Of a stretch of DNA of 32,276 nucleotides, positions 16,265 to 24,510 are shown one piece after another. The number at the start of each line of letters is the position of its first letter. Positions within the stretch are counted from its first letter, which is position 1. Where the stretch lies: the NCBI GenBank assembly GCA_025355725.1, contig JANXZC010000040.1:1-32276 (forward strand), in the 5' to 3' direction. This DNA is from Syntrophus sp. (in: bacteria). GTDB taxonomy: Bacteria > Desulfobacterota > Syntrophia > Syntrophales > UBA8958. Below the pieces are notes generated by a model. That model was not told where the DNA came from, did not search any database, and was given only the letters and a program-made list of their open reading frames with translations. The translations under genes were made by a program, and so were the position numbers.

Positions 16265-17222
16265 AATAAATCAAGGGGTCGGCTCGCGACCGGCCTTCTG
16301 GAACAACAGCAAGCGTTACTATGACTTGAAGAGTTTCTGGCGGAACCGGTTCGGCTGCAAGGTCTACAAGCTGCCCATCGACGCCGGTTTCACCTGCCCC
16401 AATCGGGACGGACACGCAGCGACAGGCGGGTGTATTTACTGTGATGGCCGGGGATCGAAGCTTCGCCAGGCGGGACTCCTGCCATCAGTCACGGAACAGA
16501 TCCACAAGGGCATGGCCTACTATACCGTTCACCGCCAGGCGGGTAAATTCATTGCCTACTTTCAAACTTTTACGAACACCTACGGGAGCCTGGACCAACT
16601 TAAAAAACTCTATGATGAGGCCCTCGCCTCCCCCAACGTCCTGGGTTTGTCTATCGGGACCCGGCCCGATTGCGTACCCGCTGCCGTTCTCGATTTACTC
16701 GAAAATTATGCAAAAACCCATCATATCTGGCTGGAGTTAGGTCTTCAGTCCATCCATGACCGGACCTTAACCTTGCTCAACCGGGGCCACAACAGGGAAA
16801 CCTTTTTAGACACCGTCGGTCGGATTCAAGGTCGAGGCATCCTCCTCTGCGTCCATATCATCGTCGGCCTGCCCGGGGAAACCCGAGAAGACATATTAGA
16901 GACGGCCCGGATCCTGGCCAGACTGCCGATCCAAGGCATCAAGATCCACTCTCTTTTAGCCTTGCAAGGCACGGTGTTGGGAAGTCTTTACGAAAGCGAC
17001 GCCATCTCTATGATCTCCAAAGAGGAATACGTGACCACAGTCTGCGATATCCTCGAAATCCTCCCCCCGGAGATGGTCATCCAGCGGCTGACCGCCGATG
17101 GCTATAAAGACATTTTCCTTGGTCCCGCCTGGGCCGTCAACAAGATGGACGTCCTAAACAACATCGACGGGAAACTCAAACGGAGACAAACCTGGCAGGG
17201 GATCCGCTACAGGAATAAATAA
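16257..17222 (+). CDS. TIGR01212-family radical SAM protein (YhcC-like)
   Basis: A 321-aa protein with the family's FeS motif C47-P-N-R-D-G...C59-x2-C62 (C-x11-C-x2-C rather than the canonical C-x3-C-x2-C). FQTFTNTYG, SIGTRPDC, ELGLQSIHDRTL and HIIVGLPGETRED follow, which are SAM- and substrate-barrel strands. TIGR01212 proteins resemble Elp3 without the acetyltransferase domain, and their reaction is unproven. The start overlaps the lipid kinase stop by 8 bp. The gene ends 16 bp before a long dyad shared with the convergent gene. Confidence 0.92.
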   Translation: MSEINQGVGSRPAFWNNSKRYYDLKSFWRNRFGCKVYKLPIDAGFTCPNRDGHAATGGCIYCDGRGSKLRQAGLLPSVTEQIHKGMAYYTVHRQAGKFIAYFQTFTNTYGSLDQLKKLYDEALASPNVLGLSIGTRPDCVPAAVLDLLENYAKTHHIWLELGLQSIHDRTLTLLNRGHNRETFLDTVGRIQGRGILLCVHIIVGLPGETREDILETARILARLPIQGIKIHSLLALQGTVLGSLYESDAISMISKEEYVTTVCDILEILPPEMVIQRLTADGYKDIFLGPAWAVNKMDVLNNIDGKLKRRQTWQGIRYRNK

Positions 17223-17238
17223 GGGGACAAAGCGAACC

Positions 17239-17284
17239 ATGAAAATCCCCCCTTACCTCCCTTTGGCAAAGGGGAGATTTTCAT
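17239..17284. terminator. Nested dyad between convergent genes (bidirectional terminator or dispersed repeat)
   Basis: ATGAAAATCCCCCC (17239-17252) pairs with GGGGAGATTTTCAT (17271-17284) with one mismatch, and an inner CTCCCTTTG/CAAAGGGGAG pair extends the stem. It separates two convergent genes (stops at 17222 and 17301), a natural place for a terminator. The AAAATC...GATTTT arms give a U-rich tract on both strands. The sequence also looks like a dispersed CCTCCCTTTG-type repeat. Confidence 0.6.
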
Positions 17285-17300
17285 ATAAAGCTATTCTTTT

Positions 17301-18131
17301 TTACTTAAGATAATCAGGGAGTTGCTTCCCTTCCTTACCCTGAAAACTGCATGGAAAGCCGCAGGTCTTGCAGGGGGTCTTGGCAGCGGGCAGCTGCGGT
17401 TCACCCTTGATCTTCTGTTCGATGAATTTTACACATTTGTTCACCTTGGCATCCGCGCCTTCCACCACCAGGATCACAGAGCCTTCGGCGCCTCCCCAGC
17501 CCCCGGAGGCAAAATGGACGGCATAGACGCCGAAGAGGGTTTCAATGGCGTCGAGTTCCGTGAACACCCTGCCATCGGCCACACAGGCCATGCCGGCACG
17601 GGCACCGATGGTCTTGCCAAGGGTCACCGTTCCCCCGAATTGCGCCGCCGCCTCCACGGAAGGGATCATCTTTTCGAGCCCCACCGGGTAGATTGTCTCC
17701 AGCCCCCGGGCCTTCATGGCCATGTAAAACTGCCCCATCGTGCCCCCTACGGGACTGGCCATGATCACCCCCACATTTCCGTCCGCATCGATGGCATTCG
17801 CCCCTTTCAGCAGGATGTCGCCGGCGCCGAGTTTGTCCAGAACCGCTCCCGGCTCGACCGGTAAGGGCGAGCCCTTATGGAAGGTTACCGGTTTGGTTCT
17901 TTCCTCCGCCCCGAGGACGCACAGCACCCCTTTAATAACCTGGCCCGCCGTATACCCTTCTTTCTTGATTTTTTTGCCGAGGAGCTCCTCGAGAATGTAG
18001 GCGTTCGTCGATCCCCTGCCTACGAGGAGGTAACCGTTCTTCTGGGCATGCTGAATCTCGGGCAGGGCCGCCACACCCTTGCCGATCAACCGTTTTGACT
18101 CCGCCGGGGTCAAGGTAAACATTGCCTGCAT
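17301..18131 (-). CDS. Conserved protein of unknown function with Cys-rich tail
   Basis: A 276-aa protein from the ATG at 18131, chosen because AAGGAG lies 8 nt upstream (a TTG at 18137 is in frame). It has LVGRGSTNAYILEELLG near residues 35-52, a central ILLKGANAIDADGNVGVIMA, then GWGGAEGSVILVVEG, and ends with PCKTCGFPC (three Cys about 254-261), which could bind metal. The GxGSTN loop and alternating pattern recall NagB/RpiA/CoA-transferase-like folds, but I am not sure of the family and assign no function. It follows recD2 on the same strand after 31 bp, so they probably share a transcript. Confidence 0.75.
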   Translation of the reverse strand: MQAMFTLTPAESKRLIGKGVAALPEIQHAQKNGYLLVGRGSTNAYILEELLGKKIKKEGYTAGQVIKGVLCVLGAEERTKPVTFHKGSPLPVEPGAVLDKLGAGDILLKGANAIDADGNVGVIMASPVGGTMGQFYMAMKARGLETIYPVGLEKMIPSVEAAAQFGGTVTLGKTIGARAGMACVADGRVFTELDAIETLFGVYAVHFASGGWGGAEGSVILVVEGADAKVNKCVKFIEQKIKGEPQLPAAKTPCKTCGFPCSFQGKEGKQLPDYLK

Positions 18132-18162
18132 TCTCAACTCTCCTTTCTTTGCTTTGAGGGGG

Positions 18163-20346
18163 TTAATTCCCCATCAATCGTTGCTTCAGCAGCGAATATC
18201 GCTGCTCCGTCTTGTTGTTTTTCACGGCTATGGCCAGGGCCTTCTTGGTTCCCACCAGGACCACCAGCTTCCGGCCTCTCGTCACGGCCGTGTAGATCAG
18301 ATTCCGCTGGAGCATCATGTAATGCTGGGTCATAATGGGAATGACCACGGCGGGATATTCGGAACCCTGGCTCTTATGGACCGTCACGGCGTAGGCCGGA
18401 ACCAGCTCATCGAGATCCGCAAATTCATAGGCGACAAGACGCTCATCAAAAAGAACCTTGATTTCCTGATCTTCCTCATCGATATGAAAAATCCTACCGA
18501 TATCGCCATTGAAAATCTCTTTATCATAATTGTTGCGAATCTGCATTACCTTGTCATGTATCCGGAAGGTCTTTCCCCCCCGGGAGATCCCACCCTCCCC
18601 GGGATTCAATGCCTGCTGAAGTTCGGCATTTAGATTGGTCACCCCCACGGTCCCTCTGTTCATTGGGCTTAACACCTGAATATCATTAATGGGGTTTAAT
18701 TTGAACCTCATTGGTATCCTTGTTTTTACCAGGTTCAGGATTGTCTCCAGGGCCTTCTCCGGGTCCTCCTGTTGAATAAAATAGAAATCAGACAGAACGC
18801 CACCAGCATCCGTTGCGGGTTTTGTCTCCGGAAACAGTCCCTGATTGATCCGGTGGGCATTGACGATAATGGAACTCTCTTTGGCCTGCCGGAAGATTTC
18901 ATTCAGCTCGACCACGGTTGCTACCCCCGAAGCAATGATATCCCTTAAAACATTTCCCGGGCCGACAGAGGGCAACTGGTTCACGTCGCCGACCAGGATC
19001 AGGGTTGCCCGCGTGGGGACCGCCTTCAGGAGGTAATGCATGAGGACGATATCGATCATGGAGGCTTCATCGACGATCAAAATATCGCAATCCAGGGTGC
19101 TGTTTTCATTTTTCTGAAATCCCCCGCGCTTGAAATTGAACTCGAGCATGCGATGGATGGTCTTCGCTTCCTGGCCCGTAGATTCGGCCATCTTTTTTGC
19201 CGCCCTTCCCGTCGGGGCCGCGAGGAAAATGGTCGTTTTGACGGTTTTGTAGATCTTCATGATGGCGTTGATAATGGTCGTTTTTCCGGTTCCGGGCCCG
19301 CCGGTAATGATCATGAGCTTGTTTTCAATCGCCGCCTTGACGGCCTGGAGCTGTTTTTCCGCCAGGGTAATGGCCAGCTTCTCCTGTACCCAGTCGAGGG
19401 CCTTGTCAACATCGATCTGGCGCGTCTGTTTGGGGGCGGGGATCAGCGCCTTCAACCTGGCCGCCGCCTGGCACTCGGCCAGATAGAAGTGGGACAGATA
19501 GATTGCCCGGTGGTCGAGGTCCGGCCTTTCCTCGCTCGTAACCATTTGTTCCTTGACGAGATTCACGATGGCTTTTTCAATAATGTCCGCGCCAATCCCC
19601 AGGATAGCCTGGGATTGCTCGATGAGAAACGGGTGGGGCGCATAGACGTGCCCCTGTTCGGCCAGTTGATTCAGGACATAAAGGATTCCCGCCTCCGCCC
19701 TGACCAGTGATTCTTTGGCAAAGCCCATTTTTTCCGCAATCTTGTCCGCCGTGAGAAAGCCGATGCCGAAGATATCCTTTGCCAGGCGATAAGGATTCTC
19801 CTGGACAATCCCGATGGCGTCGTTGCCATATTGCTTGAAGATCTTGGCCGCGAATCCAGAGCTGACGCCGTGGGTCTGGAGAAACAGCATAACCTCCCGG
19901 ATCTCTTTCTGATCCTGCCACGCCTTTCGGATCATGCCGATGCGTCCCTCGCCAATCCCCGGTATCTCCGTGAGCCTTTCACTGCGACGTTCAATTATCT
20001 CTAGGGTATCCTTACCGAATTTGGCGACAATGCGCTTGGACATGACCGGACCGATGCCTTTGATCAGGCCCGAACCCAGGTACTTTTGAATGCCGTGGAC
20101 GGAGGCGGGGGTCGTCGTCTGTGAAAAAGAGATCTTGAACTGGCGGCCGTATTTCTCGTGGTTGGTCCATTCGCCTTTCATGCTGAGGACCTCCCCGGGA
20201 GTGGGGCGGATCAGATTGCCGACACAAGGGACGAGGTCTTTGTTACCGGCGACTTTGACCTTGGCAATGGTATACCCGGTCTCTTCATTGAAGTAGGTAA
20301 CGTTCTCGATTTGACCCTGGAGGTCCATAAGATTTGTCTGGGTCAT
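18163..20346 (-). CDS. recD2: SF1B DNA helicase RecD2
   Basis: A 727-aa RecD-like helicase without RecBC partners. It has the long RecD2 N-terminal region with helix-hairpin-helix repeats (GLIKGIGPVMSKRI about 93-106 and EIPGIGEGRIG about 127-137). Walker A is GGPGTGKTT (349-357), Walker B is DEASMID, then GDVNQLPSVGPG. The C-terminal motifs are VHKSQGSEYP and YTAVTRGRK. RecD2 moves 5' to 3' on single-stranded DNA and is linked to mismatch repair and tolerance of oxidative damage in bacteria that have it. An OB-like strand region precedes the HhH. The gene is complete and begins at ATG 20346, with AGAGGG about 11 nt upstream. Confidence 0.96.
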   Translation of the reverse strand: MTQTNLMDLQGQIENVTYFNEETGYTIAKVKVAGNKDLVPCVGNLIRPTPGEVLSMKGEWTNHEKYGRQFKISFSQTTTPASVHGIQKYLGSGLIKGIGPVMSKRIVAKFGKDTLEIIERRSERLTEIPGIGEGRIGMIRKAWQDQKEIREVMLFLQTHGVSSGFAAKIFKQYGNDAIGIVQENPYRLAKDIFGIGFLTADKIAEKMGFAKESLVRAEAGILYVLNQLAEQGHVYAPHPFLIEQSQAILGIGADIIEKAIVNLVKEQMVTSEERPDLDHRAIYLSHFYLAECQAAARLKALIPAPKQTRQIDVDKALDWVQEKLAITLAEKQLQAVKAAIENKLMIITGGPGTGKTTIINAIMKIYKTVKTTIFLAAPTGRAAKKMAESTGQEAKTIHRMLEFNFKRGGFQKNENSTLDCDILIVDEASMIDIVLMHYLLKAVPTRATLILVGDVNQLPSVGPGNVLRDIIASGVATVVELNEIFRQAKESSIIVNAHRINQGLFPETKPATDAGGVLSDFYFIQQEDPEKALETILNLVKTRIPMRFKLNPINDIQVLSPMNRGTVGVTNLNAELQQALNPGEGGISRGGKTFRIHDKVMQIRNNYDKEIFNGDIGRIFHIDEEDQEIKVLFDERLVAYEFADLDELVPAYAVTVHKSQGSEYPAVVIPIMTQHYMMLQRNLIYTAVTRGRKLVVLVGTKKALAIAVKNNKTEQRYSLLKQRLMGN

Positions 20347-20733
20347 GAATATTCAGCCCTCTGCGATTGCGATGGTGACAAATGACATGTTTCCGTACTT
20401 TTTTCAAGCACATGTTCCTTTGAAACCATTCCATGTCGAGGTGATTCATAATCTCTTGGCCGGTTGACGGCCAAGGCATTGCAACCGACTGATCGCAAAC
20501 AGAAGCTTCCCAAAGAATTCGTCTTTCTCGTAAAGGAAGAAAACTTCCATAACTATGGACAGTGTTGGATACGACTATTCCTATTTCCAGTATCCAATTC
20601 AAGCAATACAGCTCATTGAATAAGCGTCACACGGGGCCTATAGGCGTTAATACCTAAGTCCCCGCTGACGGCTTCCCGGTACCCCCCAAGCCCTCTTCAC
20701 GCTTCTTTTAATAGATAAGTATCGGCACGATAG
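20347..20733. other. 387-bp gene-free stretch upstream of recD2
   Basis: No convincing ORF on either strand. It contains a perfect dyad TTGGATAC (20565-20572) / GTATCCAA (20590-20597) with a 17-nt loop, and a small GGAAGAAAACTTCC dyad near 20535. Either could be an operator for recD2, transcribed leftwards, or part of the 3' processing of the lipoprotein gene. No clear -35/-10 pair was found. Confidence 0.4.
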
Positions 20734-22026
20734 TTATTCTTCCAGTGGGCCGGTTTTGTGATTAAGGCCAGTGCTTTTCCCCAAATCAAAACAATGTGCT
20801 AATCCACAAGCATCTAAAGCCTCTTCAGCAAAGTTACAGCAATTGTGGGTAGGCGGATTATATTCGAATACTTTTGTTGGTTTCCCGGCTTTCAGTGCAT
20901 TTTCAGGATTGTAACTTCTGGCATAGCGACTCAGACAATCCTTATACCATTGGGTAGTTTTCTTGGGGCCTTCTTTGTCAATGCAAATTGGCATTGTTGC
21001 ATAATGTGGCTCTGAACTATCCAATTTTATTCGTTCATTTTTGTCGGTAAATTCCACAAAATCGAATTGATTTTTGGTCACACCCAATAAATTTATTGCC
21101 GCTCCGATCTTATGAAAATCTTTCAGGCCTGCTTTTTCTAAATCAGTCAACGTTTGTAACTCAAGCTGATAAAATGAATGTGGACCTGTTTCGATACGAA
21201 TGGCACAGTGAGAAAAGATCCCCCTCATTACATAAAGTTCCAGCGTCGGCTCTTTAACTATTTTTGCAGCATAGGATGCGACCCCCTGTTTTTCCTTAAA
21301 GGATTTTATCTTTGCATCAATTGTTTCTTGCTTTACTATAGAAAATCCGCCTTTAGGAAGATCTGAATCTTTAAAAAACGAGTATGAACTATTCAGGATT
21401 ACATTAGTTTCAACGTGGGTTTCGCCTCTACGGTTCCTTTGTCTTCCTTCCGCTGTTTTGTTGCTTGCGATAGGTTTTTGGTAATCATAGCCAATTACCT
21501 TAATGCGTGAATTGTCGATACCAAACTTCTCGGCAAGATATGTTTTTATATTATCCGCACGTCGCCAGGATAGCTTGACATTCACTACCTCTTTGCCGAC
21601 ATTGTCTGTATATCCTTCGATGACCGCTGACGTTGAGGGATATTTACTCATAAAGTCAGCAACTTTCTTGATGTCATTGTGGTACTTTGGTTTGATGTTT
21701 GCTTTGCCGGAGTCAAATTGTACAGTCATGGTAATGGAAACCTGTTCTGGCACAGATTCCGTTTTAGAAACAGATGCCTGATCTATTGCTGAGCCTGTTT
21801 CTTTTAAGGGCTTCACCTTTTTTTCATCTTCAGCAAGTTGAGGCGGGTGGACAGCTATCGGTTTTTTAGCCATAATATTATCGACCTTCTGGCTTGGCTG
21901 GCCTGAATTAAATTCTGGATTGACTTCTGCAGCGTTAAATGGGGTTAGGGATTTTTGAGAAGCACAACTGACAAGCAATAAAGTCACCACCAAAAATAAA
22001 ATCTTTCTTAATAAATTCGATAACAT
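20734..22026 (-). CDS. OmpA-family lipoprotein with extra C-terminal papain-like domain
   Basis: A 430-aa lipoprotein. The signal peptide ends LVSC (Cys21), followed by a low-complexity linker to about residue 95. About 98-212 is an OmpA peptidoglycan-binding domain: TVQFDSGKANIKPKYHNDIK, VIEGYTDNVGKEVVNVKLSW, RRADNIKTYL and NRRGETHVE, with the expected Asp/Arg positions. The C-terminal 190 residues are not OmpA. They hold SHCAIRIETGPHSFYQLEL (H273) and, 120 residues later, HNCCNFAEEALDACG (C396/C397). The H-then-NC order resembles permuted NlpC/P60-type folds (LRAT, PPPDE, YiiX). The protein would be anchored in the outer membrane and face the peptidoglycan. The gene is AT-richer than its neighbours. 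CAGGAGA precedes the ATG. Confidence 0.8.
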   Translation of the reverse strand: MLSNLLRKILFLVVTLLLVSCASQKSLTPFNAAEVNPEFNSGQPSQKVDNIMAKKPIAVHPPQLAEDEKKVKPLKETGSAIDQASVSKTESVPEQVSITMTVQFDSGKANIKPKYHNDIKKVADFMSKYPSTSAVIEGYTDNVGKEVVNVKLSWRRADNIKTYLAEKFGIDNSRIKVIGYDYQKPIASNKTAEGRQRNRRGETHVETNVILNSSYSFFKDSDLPKGGFSIVKQETIDAKIKSFKEKQGVASYAAKIVKEPTLELYVMRGIFSHCAIRIETGPHSFYQLELQTLTDLEKAGLKDFHKIGAAINLLGVTKNQFDFVEFTDKNERIKLDSSEPHYATMPICIDKEGPKKTTQWYKDCLSRYARSYNPENALKAGKPTKVFEYNPPTHNCCNFAEEALDACGLAHCFDLGKSTGLNHKTGPLEE

Positions 22027-22613
22027 GATTCGTCTCCTGTAGAATGTTAGAAGTTGATTTTACTGTATGCTTCCCTTCCGCTCCCCAAGGGCTACCCCTG
22101 ATTATATTTGATCAGAAGCCACAGCACCGGCATCCCTTCCCCATCCCTTGATTGCAGGGATCGTAAAAGGTAATGGTAACTGCAAATGGCCTGCCAATAG
22201 CCAAAAGAAAATCGGAGGTTCGGATTCATCCTTTAATAGCGGTGGGTTAGATTAACAGGGGGGAATAGCGTAAAAGTATGAAATGACTCGTTTAGCCTCC
22301 ACATTTGGTGGAACCTCAGCATAGTGAGGGCTGCGTTGAAGAAAGTCAGAACCCTCATTAATATTAATTCGGTGATTACGATCCCCGTTTTCTTAATTAT
22401 TTAGTTACTGCAAGTGGTTTTTTGGTGGCCAGCCACTCCATTCTGCCCCTTTTTTTCCTGCGGCATTGTCAAGGGTGAAGTTTTGCTTTGAAAAGCAACT
22501 ATCATTTGTCTTTTTCCATAAAATGGTTTAGCTTTACCCGTGGAGAAGGGATGCCGCAAGCGACAAGCCACGAGCAGCAGGCTAACAACCCATCACTAAA
22601 AGGAGGGCGAATT
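22027..22613. other. 587-bp divergent intergenic region between the lipoprotein and osmC genes
   Basis: Promoters for both directions must lie here. I see small dyads, ATCCCT...AGGGAT (about 22141-22160) and CCTCCAC...GGTGGA (about 22297-22312), but no clear promoter hexamers or known riboswitch. A frame open from 22488 into osmC lacks a ribosome site, whereas AAAAGGAGGG at 22598-22607 clearly serves the ATG at 22614. Confidence 0.45.
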
Positions 22614-23084
22614 ATGGGAGAGATCGTTCACACTTCAAAGATCAGGATCGTCCGGGAGAAGGGACCCACGCGGCGCGCCATGATCGAAGGCTTCAACGAA
22701 CCAGTCTATTACGGCGTCCACGGGGGAATAAAGAAATTCTACAAGATCGATCCGGAAGAGGAACACGCCGCCACCCTGGATCACATCGTTGCGGCGACAG
22801 CGGGCTGAATGATGGGGACACTGGCCACGGTGCTGGCCGGAAAAAAGATCGCGACCCCGGAGTCCCGCTACTGGGCGGAAGTAGAGGGAGATATTGAAAA
22901 CGTTAACAATGTCTTAAAAATAACACGAATACGGGTAAAGTATCACCTCCATGTGGCGGAAGACCGGAAACAGGACGTACAGGAGGCATTCGCCGCTTAT
23001 CTGGTGCGATGTCCCGCCGCCCAGAGCGTCATCGGCTGCATTGACATCCAGGACGAACTGGCGATGGAGAACCTGCCCGCTTAA
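22614..23084 (+). CDS. OsmC-family selenoprotein (in-frame TGA read as selenocysteine)
   Basis: OsmC/Ohr-type proteins reduce peroxides with a reactive cysteine. Here one frame runs from ATG 22614 (after AGGAGG) to TAA 23082-23084 with a single TGA at 22806-22808. Without the TGA it splits into 64- and 91-aa pieces; with it, it makes a 156-aa protein of normal OsmC length. The TGA is codon 65 in ...HIVAATAG-U-MMGTLATVLAG, exactly where OsmC-like relatives have the peroxidatic Cys (AATAGC). A hairpin with a GGU loop follows at the proper distance (separate entry). OsmC-like selenoproteins are, to my knowledge, already reported in bacteria. The first gene of the his/sensor operon, 18 bp before hisH. 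The alternative is two coupled ORFs (TGAATG), which would leave both halves nonfunctional. Confidence 0.82.
22821..22840 (+). promoter_or_regulatory. Candidate bacterial SECIS element
   Basis: CTGGCCA (22821-22827) pairs with TGGCCGG (22834-22840) over 7 bp with one G-U pair, closing the 6-nt loop CGGUGC. The loop GGU begins 20 nt after the UGA. That is close to the spacing and loop GG(U) of the E. coli fdhF element bound by SelB, as I recall it. The hairpin lies within the coding frame, as bacterial SECIS elements do. Confidence 0.7.
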
Positions 23085-23102
23085 GGAGATTATCAACAAA
23101 CA

Positions 23103-23741
23103 ATGATTGGAATTATTGACTATAAAGCGGGGAACCTTACCAGCGTGGCCCGGGCGCTCCACTACCTGGGCGAGCCCTGTGAGGTCACGGATGATCCGGG
23201 GATATTGGACTCCTGCGACCGGATTATCTTTCCCGGCGTGGGGGCCGCCGGGGAGGCGATGGTCAATCTCCGCAGCCAGGGACTGGACTTGCGGCTCCGG
23301 GAATGGGTGGCCTCAGGAAAACCAACCCTGGGCATCTGCCTCGGAACACAGGTGATTTTCGAACGCAGCGAAGAAAACGACGCCGTCTGCCTGGGCATCG
23401 TTCCGGGGTCCGTCCAGCGGTTCCCCGGAGATCTGAAAGATCGGGAAGGCCGCTTCCTCAAGATCCCCCACATAGGCTGGAATCATGTCGAATTCCCGCG
23501 GTCCCATCCGGTTTTTAAAGATCTTCCCGCCGCTGCAGAATTCTATTTTGTCCACTCCTATTACCCGGCCCCGGCGGATGATCGCTGGGTTATCGGCTGG
23601 ACTGATTACGGCCTGCGCTTCTGCGCCGCTATCGCCCATGAGAATCTGGTGGCCGTCCAGTTTCACCCTGAAAAGAGCGGCGCCCCAGGCTTGCAGATCC
23701 TGGCCAATTTCTGCCGCTGGGAGGGAAACGATGCTCAGTAA
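23103..23741 (+). CDS. hisH: Imidazole glycerol phosphate synthase, glutaminase subunit HisH
   Basis: HisH hydrolyses glutamine and channels ammonia to HisF in the fifth step of histidine synthesis. The 212-aa protein starts [19 protein letters not shown]. It has the oxyanion strand [10 protein letters not shown] (44-53), the nucleophile C79 in GICLGTQ and H188/E190 in VQFHPEK. All are intact. The 3' end overlaps hisF by 11 bp. No other his genes are nearby, so this is a split pathway layout in which hisHF rides with an unrelated operon. Confidence 0.96.
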   Translation: MIGIIDYKAGNLTSVARALHYLGEPCEVTDDPGILDSCDRIIFPGVGAAGEAMVNLRSQGLDLRLREWVASGKPTLGICLGTQVIFERSEENDAVCLGIVPGSVQRFPGDLKDREGRFLKIPHIGWNHVEFPRSHPVFKDLPAAAEFYFVHSYYPAPADDRWVIGWTDYGLRFCAAIAHENLVAVQFHPEKSGAPGLQILANFCRWEGNDAQ

Positions 23742-24510
23742 ACGTATCATTCCCTGCCTGGATGTCCGGGACGGTAAGCTGACGAAAGGTATTAAATTCA
23801 AAGGCAATATCGACATCGGTGATCCCGTGGAGGCGGCCCGGGAATACTACGAGCAGGGGGCCGATGAAATTGTCTTCTATGACATCACCGCCTCGTCGGA
23901 TGCTCGCAACATCATGCTCGACGTGGTCCGCCGGGTGGCGGAGACGATCTTCATCCCCTTCTCCGTCGGCGGCGGGATTCGCAGCGTCGAAGACATGCGG
24001 GCCGTCATTCTCGCCGGGGCGGAGAAAATAAGCATCAATTCCGAAGCCGTGAAAAATCCCGTCCTTATCGACGAAGGGGCGAAGGCCTTCGGCAATCAGT
24101 GCGTGGTCCTCGGCATGGACGTAAAGAAGGTCGCGATCCGCCCGGAGATCCCTTCAGGATACGAAATCGTCATTCACGGCGGCAGGATCTATACGGGACG
24201 GGACGCCCTGCAGTGGGCCAAGGAGGGAGAAAGCAGGGGAGCGGGAGAGATCTGTCTCAACTCCATCGATGCCGACGGCACCCAGGAGGGCTATGAAATA
24301 GAACTGACCCGGCTGGTTTCATCACAGGTCAGGATTCCCGTGATTGCCTCCGGTGGGGCCGGCAAGGCGGAGCACCTGCTGGACGTCCTTAACGACGGCC
24401 AAGCCGACGCGGCCCTCATCGCCTCCATCGTCCATTACCGGACCCACACTATCCAGGATTTGAAGACCTATCTGAACGGACATGGTGTAAAAGTACGGAT
24501 GCAATGGTAA
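23731..24510 (+). CDS. hisF: Imidazole glycerol phosphate synthase, cyclase subunit HisF
   Basis: HisF is the TIM-barrel subunit that cyclises PRFAR with ammonia to ImGP and AICAR. The 259-aa protein starts [20 protein letters not shown]. Catalytic D11 (CLDV) and D130 (GMDV) are present, as are the phosphate-binding loops FSVGGGIRS and IASGGAG, and [12 protein letters not shown]. The start is inside hisH; the longer upstream frame is only the hisH gene read in another frame. The stop overlaps the ATG of the next gene (ATGGTAA). Confidence 0.96.
   Translation: MLSKRIIPCLDVRDGKLTKGIKFKGNIDIGDPVEAAREYYEQGADEIVFYDITASSDARNIMLDVVRRVAETIFIPFSVGGGIRSVEDMRAVILAGAEKISINSEAVKNPVLIDEGAKAFGNQCVVLGMDVKKVAIRPEIPSGYEIVIHGGRIYTGRDALQWAKEGESRGAGEICLNSIDADGTQEGYEIELTRLVSSQVRIPVIASGGAGKAEHLLDVLNDGQADAALIASIVHYRTHTIQDLKTYLNGHGVKVRMQW

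Noticed and set aside
19036-19710. 224-aa plus-strand frame opposite recD2
   Set aside because: Antisense to conserved helicase motifs, with Asp/His/Gly-rich composition typical of complement-strand translation.
22210-22235. A tRNA T-loop (GGTTCGGATTC)
   Set aside because: No acceptor or anticodon stems can be paired around it.
22488-22613. N-terminal extension of the OsmC gene from an ATG at 22488
   Set aside because: No ribosome site at 22488 and no OsmC-like sequence in the extension; AGGAGG sits correctly before the ATG at 22614.
22809-23084. A separate 91-aa gene starting ATGATG after the TGA
   Set aside because: It would lack the OsmC N-terminal strands and the catalytic position, and the frame is continuous with the upstream part; read-through as selenocysteine explains both pieces.
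23485-23730. 82-residue N-terminal extension of HisF
   Set aside because: This is hisH read in another frame; HisF homology begins exactly at the ATG at 23731.
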